Below, in pieces: positions 1 to 7,936 of a stretch of DNA of 64,000 nucleotides (the first letter of the stretch is position 1; each line of letters starts with the position of its first letter). The stretch spans positions 186,001 through 250,000 of the forward strand of contig JAPWAE010000003.1 of NCBI GenBank assembly GCA_041432705.1, given 5' to 3'. The stretch comes from Pauljensenia sp018375675. GTDB lineage: Bacteria; Actinomycetota; Actinomycetes; Actinomycetales; Actinomycetaceae. Both the position numbers and the translations under genes were made by a program. The notes beneath the pieces are model-generated. The model was not told where the DNA came from and searched no databases. It was given only the letters and a program-made list of their open reading frames with translations.

Positions 1-1041
1 GGAGAAGTCCACGCCGAAGAGGTTGTCGAAGTCGTACAGGCCGTCCACGAAGAGGCCGGAGGCTCGGTCGGACTGCTGGCCGCAGTCAGCGCCAAACCAG
101 ACGGCGCGGCCCGAGGCCAGGATGGAGGCCGTGATCTCGCGGATCTGCTCGACGGGGGCGTTCACATAGAGGATCGGGCGACCGCCCACGACGTTGCCCA
201 TGTGGTCGACCGTCAGGGTGTGGCCCTTGGGGTGCTCGGTGCGCGGGTCGTCGACGAGGCACACGTACTGTGTGAGGTCCACGTCCACGTAGCGCTCGTA
301 GAACTCGCGTGGGGTGAGCACGCCGTCGCGGTGGAACTCGCCCTTGTCGTCGCGCCACTCCCACTCGAAGGAGGCCGGGGGCTCGCCGAGGCAGATGACG
401 AGGATGCGCCACACGTCGGCCAGAGCGGCCTCCTTGACCTCGAGGATCTCCTCCTCGGAGGCGCCGGCCTCGACGAGGGAGCGCAGCTCGAGGGCGGTAC
501 GGCGCAGGACGACCTTCAGGCGACCGTTCATGGGAGCGGTGTGGCCGGAGGACTCGGTCTCGGGCATCGCAACCTTGGGGACGAGGCCGTGCTTGAGGTA
601 CAGGGACACCGCCATGTCCCACTGGCCGCCGTCGGAGAGAACGTCGCCGAGCAGGAACTGCAGCAGGCGGCCGTCGAGGTCCTCGGTCTTCGCGGTCGCG
701 ATGACATCGGTGAGGAAGAAGTTGGCACGCTCAAACTTGTCCCAGAACAGCACGTAGTTCTGCGAGAACTCGAAGTCCTTGAGGCCCAGGTGGGTGCGCG
801 CGGTCGAGCGCAGCAGGTTCAGGGAGGAGAAGAGCCAGCAGCGGCCGGACTTCTTCTGCGAGGTCACCTTCCAGTCGTCCACCTTGTGGGACACAACCGT
901 GGGGGTGGCGACCACCTTGGCACGGTCGAAGGCGACCGGCTCAACGCCGGCGTGGGCGACGGCGTTGCGTGCGACCGCGCGGGCGGAGTCTGAGGATGCG
1001 TGCAGGGAGGCGACAAATTCGTCGGTGATCTCGTGTGCCAT
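1..1041 (-). CDS. pepC: Aminopeptidase C (C1-family cysteine peptidase, bleomycin hydrolase type), 3' end outside window
   Basis: The minus-strand frame is open from an ATG at 1041 to the window edge (347 codons), so the C-terminus is missing. The N-terminal half reads as a PepC/bleomycin hydrolase. The catalytic cysteine sits in SGRCWLFSSLN (about residue 67), followed by FSQNYVLFWDKFERANFF and a DGGQWDM segment typical of the family. The catalytic His and Asn lie beyond the window. Family members are cytoplasmic, usually hexameric peptidases that trim N-terminal residues from short peptides. The gene is divergent from the epimerase at 1167 across a 125-bp gap that must hold both promoters. 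Identity is confident from the motif and alignable stretches; only the missing end limits the annotation. Confidence 0.9.
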   Translation of the reverse strand, partial: MAHEITDEFVASLHASSDSARAVARNAVAHAGVEPVAFDRAKVVATPTVVSHKVDDWKVTSQKKSGRCWLFSSLNLLRSTARTHLGLKDFEFSQNYVLFWDKFERANFFLTDVIATAKTEDLDGRLLQFLLGDVLSDGGQWDMAVSLYLKHGLVPKVAMPETESSGHTAPMNGRLKVVLRRTALELRSLVEAGASEEEILEVKEAALADVWRILVICLGEPPASFEWEWRDDKGEFHRDGVLTPREFYERYVDVDLTQYVCLVDDPRTEHPKGHTLTVDHMGNVVGGRPILYVNAPVEQIREITASILASGRAVWFGADCGQQSDRASGLFVDGLYDFDNLFGVDFS

Positions 1042-1166
1042 GGGCCGAGGCGTTCCTTTCAATCGAGAGTCATTCTCTATAAGGATACGCGCTCACAGTG
1101 ACCTAGACGACTCAACTCCGTTTAGAATGAGTGTTATTCATGTTCAGTGATTGCGAAGGAGCATCA

Positions 1167-2066
1167 ATGTTGGATCGGGGCGCATCGGGGCGCGAGATCG
1201 TTCTGCAGGCCGGAGACTACGAGGCGCGGATCGTCACCGTGGGCGCCGGCTTGGCCGGCCTGCGCTACCGCGGGCACGAGCTTGTGGTCCCTCACGGCGT
1301 CAACGAGTGCCCCCCGGGCTACCTCGGCAAGGTGCTCATGCCGTGGCCGAACCGCATTGCCGGAGGCTCCTACTCGTGGGAGGGCACATCCTACGACCTG
1401 CCGGTGGACGAGCCCACGTTCGGCACGTCGCTGCACGGTTTCGTCGCCTTCCGGGAGTGGGAGATTGCCGCGGCCGACTCCTCCTCGGTGCTACTGCACA
1501 CCCTGATCGCGGCGCGCTACTCCTACCCGTGGACGCTGGCGGTGTCCACCCGCTACAGCCTGGACTCGGACGCGGGTCTCACCGTCGAGCTGTCAGCGAC
1601 GAACATCGGCGAGGGCACCGCCCCCTACGGCGTCGGCTTCCACCCCTACCTGGCCGTCGACGGGCTGCCGGCAGACGAGCTGGAGCTCGAGAATCCCGCC
1701 GCCATCATCTACGAGGCCAACGACTCCATGATCCCAGTGGCCGCCCACGACGTGGCCTCCTTCGGGTTGGACTTCCGCTCCCCCGCCATCATCGGCACCT
1801 CCCGCCTGGACCACGCCTTCGCGGGCCTACCCGAGGGCACCTGGGCCGTGACGCTGCGCGACCCCGCTTCGGGCGTGGGCGTGTCCCTGTCGTCTGATGC
1901 GCGCTGGCTGCAGGTCTACTCGGCGGATTACATCGGCCGAGTGGGCGTGGCCGTCGAGCCGATGAGCTGCCCGCCCAACGCCTTCAACTCGGGTACGGAC
2001 GTGGTCGCACTAGGCGCAGGCGAGACCCACACGCTGAGCGCGCGGATCTCCGGCTTCGAGAGCTGA
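1167..2066 (+). CDS. galM: Aldose 1-epimerase family protein
   Basis: A 299-residue galactose mutarotase-like protein that should interconvert alpha and beta anomers of aldohexoses in the cytoplasm. Visible family landmarks are GYLGKVLMPWPNRIAGG (substrate-binding region), LHGFVAFREWEI (first catalytic-type His) and GVGFHPYL (second His), then RLDHAF near the C-terminus. The ATG at 1167 is chosen because AAGGAG lies 7 bases upstream; a GTG at 1131 is in frame but has no ribosome binding site. It belongs to the actinobacterial aldose 1-epimerase group rather than classical E. coli GalM, so the exact sugar is uncertain. The lactose locus is 38 kb away. Its 3' end converges on rsmE with only 6 bases between. 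Confidence 0.85.
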   Translation: MLDRGASGREIVLQAGDYEARIVTVGAGLAGLRYRGHELVVPHGVNECPPGYLGKVLMPWPNRIAGGSYSWEGTSYDLPVDEPTFGTSLHGFVAFREWEIAAADSSSVLLHTLIAARYSYPWTLAVSTRYSLDSDAGLTVELSATNIGEGTAPYGVGFHPYLAVDGLPADELELENPAAIIYEANDSMIPVAAHDVASFGLDFRSPAIIGTSRLDHAFAGLPEGTWAVTLRDPASGVGVSLSSDARWLQVYSADYIGRVGVAVEPMSCPPNAFNSGTDVVALGAGETHTLSARISGFES

Positions 2067-2072
2067 CAATTC

Positions 2073-2861
2073 CTAGTACTTTCCCGCGGCGGCGCGGATA
2101 AGTGTCAGGGCAACCGCTCCGGCCGTGGAGGAACGCAGGACGTTGTCTCCCAGCCCAATCGTGCGGGCGCCCGCGTCCACCAGCTGCGAGGTTTCCTCGG
2201 TCCCAATGCCGCCCTCGGGGCCCACGATGAGCGCGATGCGGGCGGGAAGAGACTCGTTCGCGGAGGCTTCCTGGACCTGCGCGAGCACAGCCCCGAGCGA
2301 ATCCGTGGCCTCCTCGTGGCAGACGAAGGCCACCCCGGCCTCGTCCGTCAGGGATGCGACCCAGGAGGCGAGCTCGCGGCTGTCCTTGACGTCCTCAACG
2401 ACCGGGACGTAGGCGCGGCGGGACTGCTTGGCGGCCGCGCGGGCCACTCCCTCCCACTTCGCGCGCCCCTTCTCGGCCTTCGGGCCCTTCCACTGGACGA
2501 TGGCACGCTGGGAGGCCCACGGGATCACCCTGTCGATGCCGATCTCCGTGCAGATCTCGACGGCGGCCTCGTCGCGCCCGCCCTTGGCCAGAGCTTGAAC
2601 GAGGATCACCTCGGGATTCGGCGCCTCCTCGCGGACAAGCTCGCGCACGATGAGGGACAGCGAGGCCTTATCGCTCCCACTCACCTCGCAGGTCGCGCGC
2701 GCTCCCGCGCCGTCCACGACGTCGACCCACTCCCCCGCGCCGATGCGGCGCACGGAGGCAGCATGACGCCCCTCGGCACCCGCGAGTGTCGCACTGTCCC
2801 CCACGGACAGTGACTCAAGGGCCGGGGTCAGGTCCGAGCCGAGGAAAACGGGCAGCGTCAC
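2073..2861 (-). CDS. rsmE: 16S rRNA (uracil(1498)-N(3))-methyltransferase RsmE
   Basis: A 262-residue SPOUT-class methyltransferase expected to methylate N3 of U1498 in 16S rRNA using S-adenosylmethionine. The N-terminal PUA-like segment (GRHAASVRRIGAGEWVDVVDG) is followed by the SPOUT domain with VLVQALAKGGRDEAAVEICTE, the IVGPEGGI SAM-binding loop (about residue 213) and GLGDNVLRSSTAG near the C-terminus. These are the family's signature blocks. The start is a GTG 6 bases after the dnaJ stop, so it is the last gene of hrcA-dnaJ-rsmE, a common actinobacterial order, and is probably co-transcribed under CIRCE control. Confidence 0.95.
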   Translation of the reverse strand: MTLPVFLGSDLTPALESLSVGDSATLAGAEGRHAASVRRIGAGEWVDVVDGAGARATCEVSGSDKASLSLIVRELVREEAPNPEVILVQALAKGGRDEAAVEICTEIGIDRVIPWASQRAIVQWKGPKAEKGRAKWEGVARAAAKQSRRAYVPVVEDVKDSRELASWVASLTDEAGVAFVCHEEATDSLGAVLAQVQEASANESLPARIALIVGPEGGIGTEETSQLVDAGARTIGLGDNVLRSSTAGAVALTLIRAAAGKY

Positions 2862-2867
2862 GGTGCA

Positions 2868-3986
2868 TCACCCCATGAAGGTGTCGCGGAGCTTGTCAAA
2901 GAACGAGGCCTGCTGACGATGGGGCTCCACGCGGACCTCGCCGCGCACCTTCGCCAGCTCCTCGAGCAGCTCACGCGACTTGTCGTCGAGCTTCTTGGGG
3001 ATCTGAACGTCCACGTGCACGTGCATCGAGCCGCGGCCCGAGCGCTGCAGGTGGCCGACGCCCAGGCCCTCCAGGACGATGTCGTCATTAGGCTGGGTGC
3101 CCGGGTTGATCGTCACGGTCTTCTTACCGTCGAGAGTCTCCAGCTCAAACTCGGTGCCCAGCGCCGCCGTGGTCATCGGGATCGTGATCCACGTGTGCAG
3201 GTCGTCGCCTCGGCGATCGAACACGGGGTGCTTCTTCTCGCGAATCAGCAGGTACAGGTCGCCGTTCGGGCCGCCGCCAGGGCCGACCTCGGCCTCGCCG
3301 CTGACGCGAATCTGGGTACCCTCTGAGGCACCCGCCGGGATGTTGATGTTGAGGGTGCGGCGCGTGCGCACGCGACCCGCTCCCGAGCACTCGGCGCACG
3401 GGGTCGCAATCGTGTTGCCGTATCCCTGACACGACGGGCAGGGAGCCTGCGTCTGCATACGACCGAAGAGCGAGTTCTGAATCTGCGTGACGAAGCCCGA
3501 GCCATGGCAGGTGGTGCACTGCGTGGGCGAGGTACCCGGCTGGCACATCGAGCCGTTGCAGGCATCGCACAGGACGTGGGTGTCGAAGGAGACCTCCTTG
3601 GCGGCACCGAAGGCGGCGTCCTCCAGGGTGATATCAACGGTCACCTGCTTGTCCTTGCCGCGACGCACGCGGGACGCCGGGCCGGCAGCGGACGCACCGA
3701 AGCCGCCGCTGAACATGGCCTCGAAGATGTCGGAGAATCCGCCGAAGCCGCCGCCCGCACCCGCGCCACCGCCGCGCAGAGCATCAGGACCACCGATGTC
3801 GTACATCTGGCGCTTCTCGGGATCCGAAAGCGTCTCATAGGCAACGGACAGCTCCTTGAAGGCTTCCTCGGAGTCGGCTCCCGCGTAGTCGGGGTGGAGC
3901 TTACGCGCGAGCTTGCGGTAGGCCTTCTTAATCTCGTCCTGGCTGGCGTCACGGGCGACACCGAGAACCTCGTAGTAGTCTCTCAC
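2868..3986 (-). CDS. dnaJ: Chaperone protein DnaJ
   Basis: A 372-residue type I Hsp40 co-chaperone that stimulates DnaK ATPase and holds unfolded clients. It has the J domain (YYEVLGVARDASQDEIKKAY, then the HPD triad in LHPDYAG), a Gly-rich linker (about 75-100), and four zinc-binding repeats CDAC, CTTC, CPSC and CAEC (about 140-210). A C-terminal substrate-binding region contains VGPGGGPNGDLYL. It lies 50 bases downstream of hrcA. Pairing with hrcA rather than with grpE-dnaK suggests this is the second actinobacterial DnaJ (DnaJ2); that assignment rests on context. Confidence 0.96.
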   Translation of the reverse strand: MRDYYEVLGVARDASQDEIKKAYRKLARKLHPDYAGADSEEAFKELSVAYETLSDPEKRQMYDIGGPDALRGGGAGAGGGFGGFSDIFEAMFSGGFGASAAGPASRVRRGKDKQVTVDITLEDAAFGAAKEVSFDTHVLCDACNGSMCQPGTSPTQCTTCHGSGFVTQIQNSLFGRMQTQAPCPSCQGYGNTIATPCAECSGAGRVRTRRTLNINIPAGASEGTQIRVSGEAEVGPGGGPNGDLYLLIREKKHPVFDRRGDDLHTWITIPMTTAALGTEFELETLDGKKTVTINPGTQPNDDIVLEGLGVGHLQRSGRGSMHVHVDVQIPKKLDDKSRELLEELAKVRGEVRVEPHRQQASFFDKLRDTFMG

Positions 3987-4036
3987 GGCTGCTCTTTCTT
4001 CTCGTGGGGGATGTTCATCAACGTCTGTGGGGCGGC

Positions 4037-5080
4037 TTAGTCGCCGCGCTGGGAGGCGAGGTAGCGCGACAGGTAGGCGGCGACCGCTCGCACGGAGCTC
4101 ATGGTGCGCGCGTAGTCCATGCGCATGGGGCCGACGATACCCAGGTGAGCGGATCCGACGGAATCGTCGGCACCGGCACGGTACGTACCCGTGACGACGG
4201 CGGCTTCCGCCAGGCCGTCGTGGGGATTCTCGGCGCCGATGCTCACGTGCACATCAGCGCCCGGGTCGGCCTCGGCGAAGAGACGCATGAGGACGACCTG
4301 CTCCTCGAGAGCGTCCAGAACGGGGGCAATGTCGTGAAAGTCGAGGGCTCCACGGGCCAGGTTCGCGGCACCCGCGACAACGATCTTCGACTCGCTTTGA
4401 CCGCTCAGGACATCCGTGAGGGCCGCACCGATCGCGGCAACGGTACCGACCAGCTCAGGCCGGGCCGAGGCCGTGGCCTCGTCAACGCAGGCCTGCGCGG
4501 TTCCAGAGGTCGCACCGTCGCAGTGGCGGCGCAGGTGTTCGCGCACCTCGCGCAGCTCCCCGTCGTCGAGGGGCGCGTGGAGGGTGAGGCTGCGCTCCCC
4601 GACCTCGCCGTCCGTGGTGATGACGACGACAAGGACCCGACCGGGAGCCAGAGCGATGACCTCGAGGTGCTTAAGAACGCGCACGCGCGCCCCCGGGTAC
4701 TGCACGAGGGCGACCTGGTGCGTCACCTGGGCGAGGAGACGAACGGAGCGCTCCACGACGTCGTCGATATCGACGGACTCGGCCAGGAAGGTCTCGAGGG
4801 CGTGGCGCTCGGGCCCACTCATCGGCTTGAGTTCGGCGAGTCGATCGACGAACACACGGTAGCCGCGGTCGGTCGGCACACGCCCCGCCGAGGTGTGGGG
4901 CTGATAGATGAGGCCGGCTTCCTCCAGCACCGCCATGTCGTTGCGGATGGTCGCGGATGAGACGCCGAGGCCTCCGGCGGCGATGGCCTTAGAGCCGACG
5001 GGTTCGCGGGTGGCCACGTACTGGGTGACGATGGCGCGCAGGACGTCGAGCCTGCGGTTCTGTGCGCTGTTGCGCGTCAT
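4037..5080 (-). CDS. hrcA: Heat-inducible transcription repressor HrcA
   Basis: A 347-residue repressor of class I heat-shock genes. The N-terminal winged helix includes RLDVLRAIVTQYVATREPVGSK and VSSATIRNDMAVLEEAGLI, and LIYQPHTSAGRVPTDRGYR is the HrcA hallmark (about residues 55-75). The GAF-like inserted region and dimerisation domain follow. HrcA binds CIRCE elements and loses activity on heat shock, classically through limited GroEL availability. A CIRCE dyad lies 17 bases upstream of its own start, so it should autoregulate together with dnaJ and rsmE. Confidence 0.97.
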   Translation of the reverse strand: MTRNSAQNRRLDVLRAIVTQYVATREPVGSKAIAAGGLGVSSATIRNDMAVLEEAGLIYQPHTSAGRVPTDRGYRVFVDRLAELKPMSGPERHALETFLAESVDIDDVVERSVRLLAQVTHQVALVQYPGARVRVLKHLEVIALAPGRVLVVVITTDGEVGERSLTLHAPLDDGELREVREHLRRHCDGATSGTAQACVDEATASARPELVGTVAAIGAALTDVLSGQSESKIVVAGAANLARGALDFHDIAPVLDALEEQVVLMRLFAEADPGADVHVSIGAENPHDGLAEAAVVTGTYRAGADDSVGSAHLGIVGPMRMDYARTMSSVRAVAAYLSRYLASQRGD

Positions 5081-5096
5081 GCCATCTCCTCCCGTT

Positions 5097-5123
5097 CTGG
5101 CACTCCTACTTCCTGAGTGCCAA
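5097..5123. promoter_or_regulatory. CIRCE operator upstream of hrcA
   Basis: On the minus strand the site reads TTGGCACTC, nine spacer bases, then GAGTGCCAG. The arms match the classical CIRCE consensus (TTAGCACTC-N9-GAGTGCTAA) and differ only at the outer positions. It sits directly upstream of the hrcA ATG at 5080, so it can act as the autoregulatory HrcA operator for hrcA-dnaJ-rsmE. Confidence 0.93.
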
Positions 5124-5208
5124 TGCTACTCCTCGCAGCCAATCGGGGGCGACATGAGGGCCGAGCCGGGTGTGCGCCCTGCGCGAACCTCACACTGGGC
5201 GACGCGAC

Positions 5209-6111
5209 TCATTGCGCCCAGGGTACGGTCACGAAGTCGATGAGCTCCTCGACCCGTCCCAGCAGCGCCGGCTCAAGGTCGCGATAGGTGCGCACGGTGG
5301 ACAGGATCCGCTTCCATCCCATCGCGATGTCACGCTGGTCGGCGTGCGGCCAGCCGAGGGCCTCGAGAGTTCCATGTTTGATGTCGGTGCCGCGCGGGAC
5401 GTCGGGCCAGCGCTCGAGGCCGACACGGGCTGGCTTCACCGCCTGCCAGATGTCGACGAACGGGTGGCCGAGGACGAGGACCGCGCCCGGCCAGCGAGCC
5501 GATACGGCCTCGGCGATTCGAGACTCCTTCGACCCGGGGACCATGTGGTCGACGAGGACGCCCGCGCGCGCGGTGTCCGTCGGGCCGAAAACCTCCAGGA
5601 TCGCCTCAAGGTTGTCGACGCCCTCAAGGAGCTGCACGGCGATCCCTGCCTCGGCCAAGTCCTCGCCCCACACGTGTTGGACGAGTTCGGCGTCGTGGCG
5701 ACCCTCGACCCAGATGCGCGAGCGCTTAGCAACCTTGGGCCCGCTCGACGCGGGAGCGAAAGACCCGGAGTTCGTGATACGCCGCCCCGACGCGCTCACC
5801 TGAGTCCCCGGCGAAGCCTGGGCGGGAGCCGGGCGCGGAGGCAGCGCCTCTATGGGGCGCCCCTCGAGCCAGAAGCCGGGGCCGAGGGGGAAGGAGCGAC
5901 GCACTCCTCGACGATCTTCGAGTTCGACAAGGTGAATACCGCCAGACTTCTCCACACGGGTCACTGCACCGACCCAGCCCGAGGCTACATCCTCGAGGAC
6001 CATACCGATCTCGACATGGACGGCCTGCGAACGCGGACGCCGCGCTCCCGGCCCATCGCGATGCGGGTCGTGGGCGAAAATGTTGTGGCCGTAGGGGTCT
6101 GAGCTATTCAC
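5209..6111 (-). CDS. DUF3097 family protein
   Basis: A 300-residue cytoplasmic protein of a family restricted largely to Actinobacteria, with no established function. Conserved blocks visible here are VASGWVGAVTRVEKSGG, VELEDRRGVRRSFPLGPGFW, SRIWVEGRHDAELV, VLVDHMVPGSKESRI and LLGRVEELIDFVT. The WVEGRHDAELV and LVDHMVPGSKE segments recall acidic Toprim-like nuclease or primase motifs, but that link is an inference. The start is GTG at 6111. It lies directly upstream of hrcA in the same orientation. Family identity is strong; biochemical role is unknown. Confidence 0.88.
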   Translation of the reverse strand: MNSSDPYGHNIFAHDPHRDGPGARRPRSQAVHVEIGMVLEDVASGWVGAVTRVEKSGGIHLVELEDRRGVRRSFPLGPGFWLEGRPIEALPPRPAPAQASPGTQVSASGRRITNSGSFAPASSGPKVAKRSRIWVEGRHDAELVQHVWGEDLAEAGIAVQLLEGVDNLEAILEVFGPTDTARAGVLVDHMVPGSKESRIAEAVSARWPGAVLVLGHPFVDIWQAVKPARVGLERWPDVPRGTDIKHGTLEALGWPHADQRDIAMGWKRILSTVRTYRDLEPALLGRVEELIDFVTVPWAQ

Positions 6112-6136
6112 CCGGCATACTCTAGCGGCACGGGAA

Positions 6137-6955
6137 TCAGTGCAGGCTCACGACACGAATGAGCATCGACACGAGAGCTGCCAGGATCCACGAGGAGACC
6201 GAGCCAATCAGGAACTCTTCGGCCTTCTCGCCCGTCGAATCCTGCGAGATTTCGGGGAATCGAATGACTCCCTTGGCGGCGACGACTGCCGCGATCGCAA
6301 CCTCCGCACCGGCACCGGCCAAAACGATGATGAGCAGACGTTCAAGCGGACCGATCCAGCGTCCACCACGCAGGGCCGTCACTTCCTCCTCGTCCGACTG
6401 CGCACCCAAGACGGGCAGCGCGCCGGACATGACCTCAGGTTCCGCGACCTCATCCGCGTCACCATCAGCATCCTCCCCATCGGCCACCGGCATCGCCGGC
6501 AGAACGGGAGCGTTGATCCACCCGGGGACAGGTTCGGAGGCACGACCGCGCGCGCACTGCAGAATCGCCGTAATCAGGTGATTCACAGGACCCGTCACAA
6601 GGAAGAGAACCGCGATGATCAGGTCCATGGGGCGCCCTGAGCGCAGCGACAGCAGGGGGAAGTTCAACGGTTCCAGGCTCAGCAACGCAACAAAGCCGAC
6701 GGATGCCAACGCCCAACGAGCGAGAACGCCACGCGCCGACGGATCGACGAGGTCCCACGCGAACCACACGAGCGCGAGAGTCGCGCCGATCGCGTTCGCA
6801 ACAGCACTCACTCCCAGGATGAACCAGGAGTAGCAGATCACTGCGAGGAGCAGCGTCAGAAAGAGCGACAGGCGTCGCGACCAGCGGCGCGGGTCAGAGG
6901 TGAGAAGTATGGTCAGCTCCGAGGCGGCGATGCCCAGGAGAAGAACTTCATGCAC
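6137..6955 (-). CDS. Multi-pass membrane protein paired with SatD (DUF3307-like C-terminus)
   Basis: A 272-residue integral membrane protein with about six hydrophobic segments: residues 3-20, 28-50, 52-70, 85-105, 112-132, and two near the C-terminus (about 205-228 and 248-270). They are split by an acidic Asp/Glu-rich cytoplasmic-type linker (about 150-190). The C-terminal block GRWIGPLERLLIIVL, VVAAKGVIRF and EEFLIGSVSSW resembles from memory the C-terminus of DUF3307-containing membrane proteins that sit beside satD genes elsewhere. The start overlaps the satD-like stop by 8 bases, so the two should be translationally coupled. No enzymatic motif is seen. Function unknown; a membrane partner or effector of the SatD protein is the simplest inference. 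Confidence 0.7.
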   Translation of the reverse strand: MHEVLLLGIAASELTILLTSDPRRWSRRLSLFLTLLLAVICYSWFILGVSAVANAIGATLALVWFAWDLVDPSARGVLARWALASVGFVALLSLEPLNFPLLSLRSGRPMDLIIAVLFLVTGPVNHLITAILQCARGRASEPVPGWINAPVLPAMPVADGEDADGDADEVAEPEVMSGALPVLGAQSDEEEVTALRGGRWIGPLERLLIIVLAGAGAEVAIAAVVAAKGVIRFPEISQDSTGEKAEEFLIGSVSSWILAALVSMLIRVVSLH

Positions 6956-7637
6956 GAGCGGCCTCCGCGATGATCAGTGACGACTGAATGAGCCCCGCCC
7001 CCGTGCCCCGGGCGAAGTCGGAGATGGCCTGCTGCGACAGCTTCTCGACGCGAGCAATCTCCACCTGCGTCTTACCCAGTAGCAGCGAAGCAGTGATGCG
7101 ACGATGACGCGCCGACAGCTTGAGAATCGAATGATCGCGCAGGCTCAACATGGCGTTGATGCAAGTCTGGCAGCGCGAGGAGAACTCGGATTCGACGGAC
7201 GCATGCGCCATAAACCACGTGCGGATGAACGGGTTGGAGGAATCCTGCACATCGTGCGCACGGTTAATCGCAGCTCGGGCCGCCCACCATGCGGATCCGT
7301 CCTGAAGAGCCGCCGACTCTGCGCCGCGGCCACGGGCTGGAGCCTGGCGATGCACGCCCGACGCGAACTCCTCAATCCGACCGGCACCGATGCCGAAGCG
7401 CAGCTGAAGCTGCGGGGGAAGGAGAAGCTGTGCGCGCAGCGTCAGGAGGAGAGCATCCTCGAGCGTGTAGGCAACCGCCTGAAACTCGTCACCCACCGTC
7501 GCGTACGGAGCCTGCAGGAGAGCCAGCCCCTCACTGGCCCGTTCCAAGGCTGCTTCAAAGATTCTCTGAGCATCTGCACGATTGGTCAACGTACGAGAGC
7601 CCACGATGTCAGCAATGACAGCGTATCGCAGAGTCAC
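6948..7637 (-). CDS. SatD family protein (cyclase-like fold plus C-terminal HTH)
   Basis: A protein of about 229 residues. The N-terminus reads YAVIADIVGSR, then GDEFQAV (about residue 49) and LQLRFGIGAGRI (about 79-88), a pattern shared with SatD proteins and reminiscent of class III nucleotide cyclases. DGSAWWAARAAI follows, then a helix-turn-helix KTQVEIARVEKLSQQAISDF (about 195-215). The GTG at 7637 is preferred because family members begin directly at this beta strand; AAGGA lies 13 bases upstream, longer than ideal. An in-frame GTG at 7673 would add 12 residues. It is co-transcribed with the overlapping membrane protein. The family has no firmly established biochemical function; a nucleotide-binding sensor or regulator is inferred. 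Confidence 0.72.
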   Translation of the reverse strand: MTLRYAVIADIVGSRTLTNRADAQRIFEAALERASEGLALLQAPYATVGDEFQAVAYTLEDALLLTLRAQLLLPPQLQLRFGIGAGRIEEFASGVHRQAPARGRGAESAALQDGSAWWAARAAINRAHDVQDSSNPFIRTWFMAHASVESEFSSRCQTCINAMLSLRDHSILKLSARHRRITASLLLGKTQVEIARVEKLSQQAISDFARGTGAGLIQSSLIIAEAARA

Positions 7638-7936
7638 AATACCACACTTTTCCTTGTATCTGCCCCTCCACAAGCCCTCTCAAGGAGACGGCCAGCAGAC
7701 AGCACGGCTTCACATGACATACCTAGGCAAACATATTTCAACCATGATGTCAACAGTATTGCCACGTAATCCAAGCTTGTCACATTCACACTACTCAAAC
7801 ACTTATGAATACCTCATAAAAGCACCCACGCTTTTGCTTGTATCTAGAAGCATACAAGTACTACCGCGGCGGTTAATGGTACAAACAATCGTTTACCACC
7901 GCATGCAGATTACGGAGATTCTCCGAAAAAAAGGAG
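7638..7936. other. AT-richer intergenic region between hemW and the satD pair
   Basis: About 300 bases without a convincing gene, visibly richer in A and T than the flanks. It must contain the promoter of the minus-strand satD pair and the 3' flank of hemW. It holds a perfect 7-bp dyad (7837-7858), a near-dyad at 7866-7902 (GCGGCGGTTAA against TTTACCACCGC, two mismatches) and a second CTTGTATC copy at 7653-7660. No ORF here has family features. Confidence 0.6.
7837..7858. promoter_or_regulatory. Inverted repeat CTTGTAT-N8-ATACAAG upstream of satD pair
   Basis: The arms 7837-7843 and 7852-7858 are perfect complements. A further copy of the left arm (CTTGTATC) lies at 7653-7660, close to the satD start. 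The layout fits operator plus half-site. It could instead be a chance dyad in AT-rich DNA. Confidence 0.35.

Noticed and set aside
6137..7637. Calling the SatD/membrane pair a Pycsar defence system
   Set aside because: Only motif-level resemblance; SatD-family pairs are widespread and no cyclase activity is established. Kept as a hypothesis.
7903..7936. Terminator hairpin with A/T run before hemW's 3' end
   Set aside because: The CGGAGA/TCTCCG hairpin has its A-run on the wrong side for hemW termination and no gene ends on the plus strand there.
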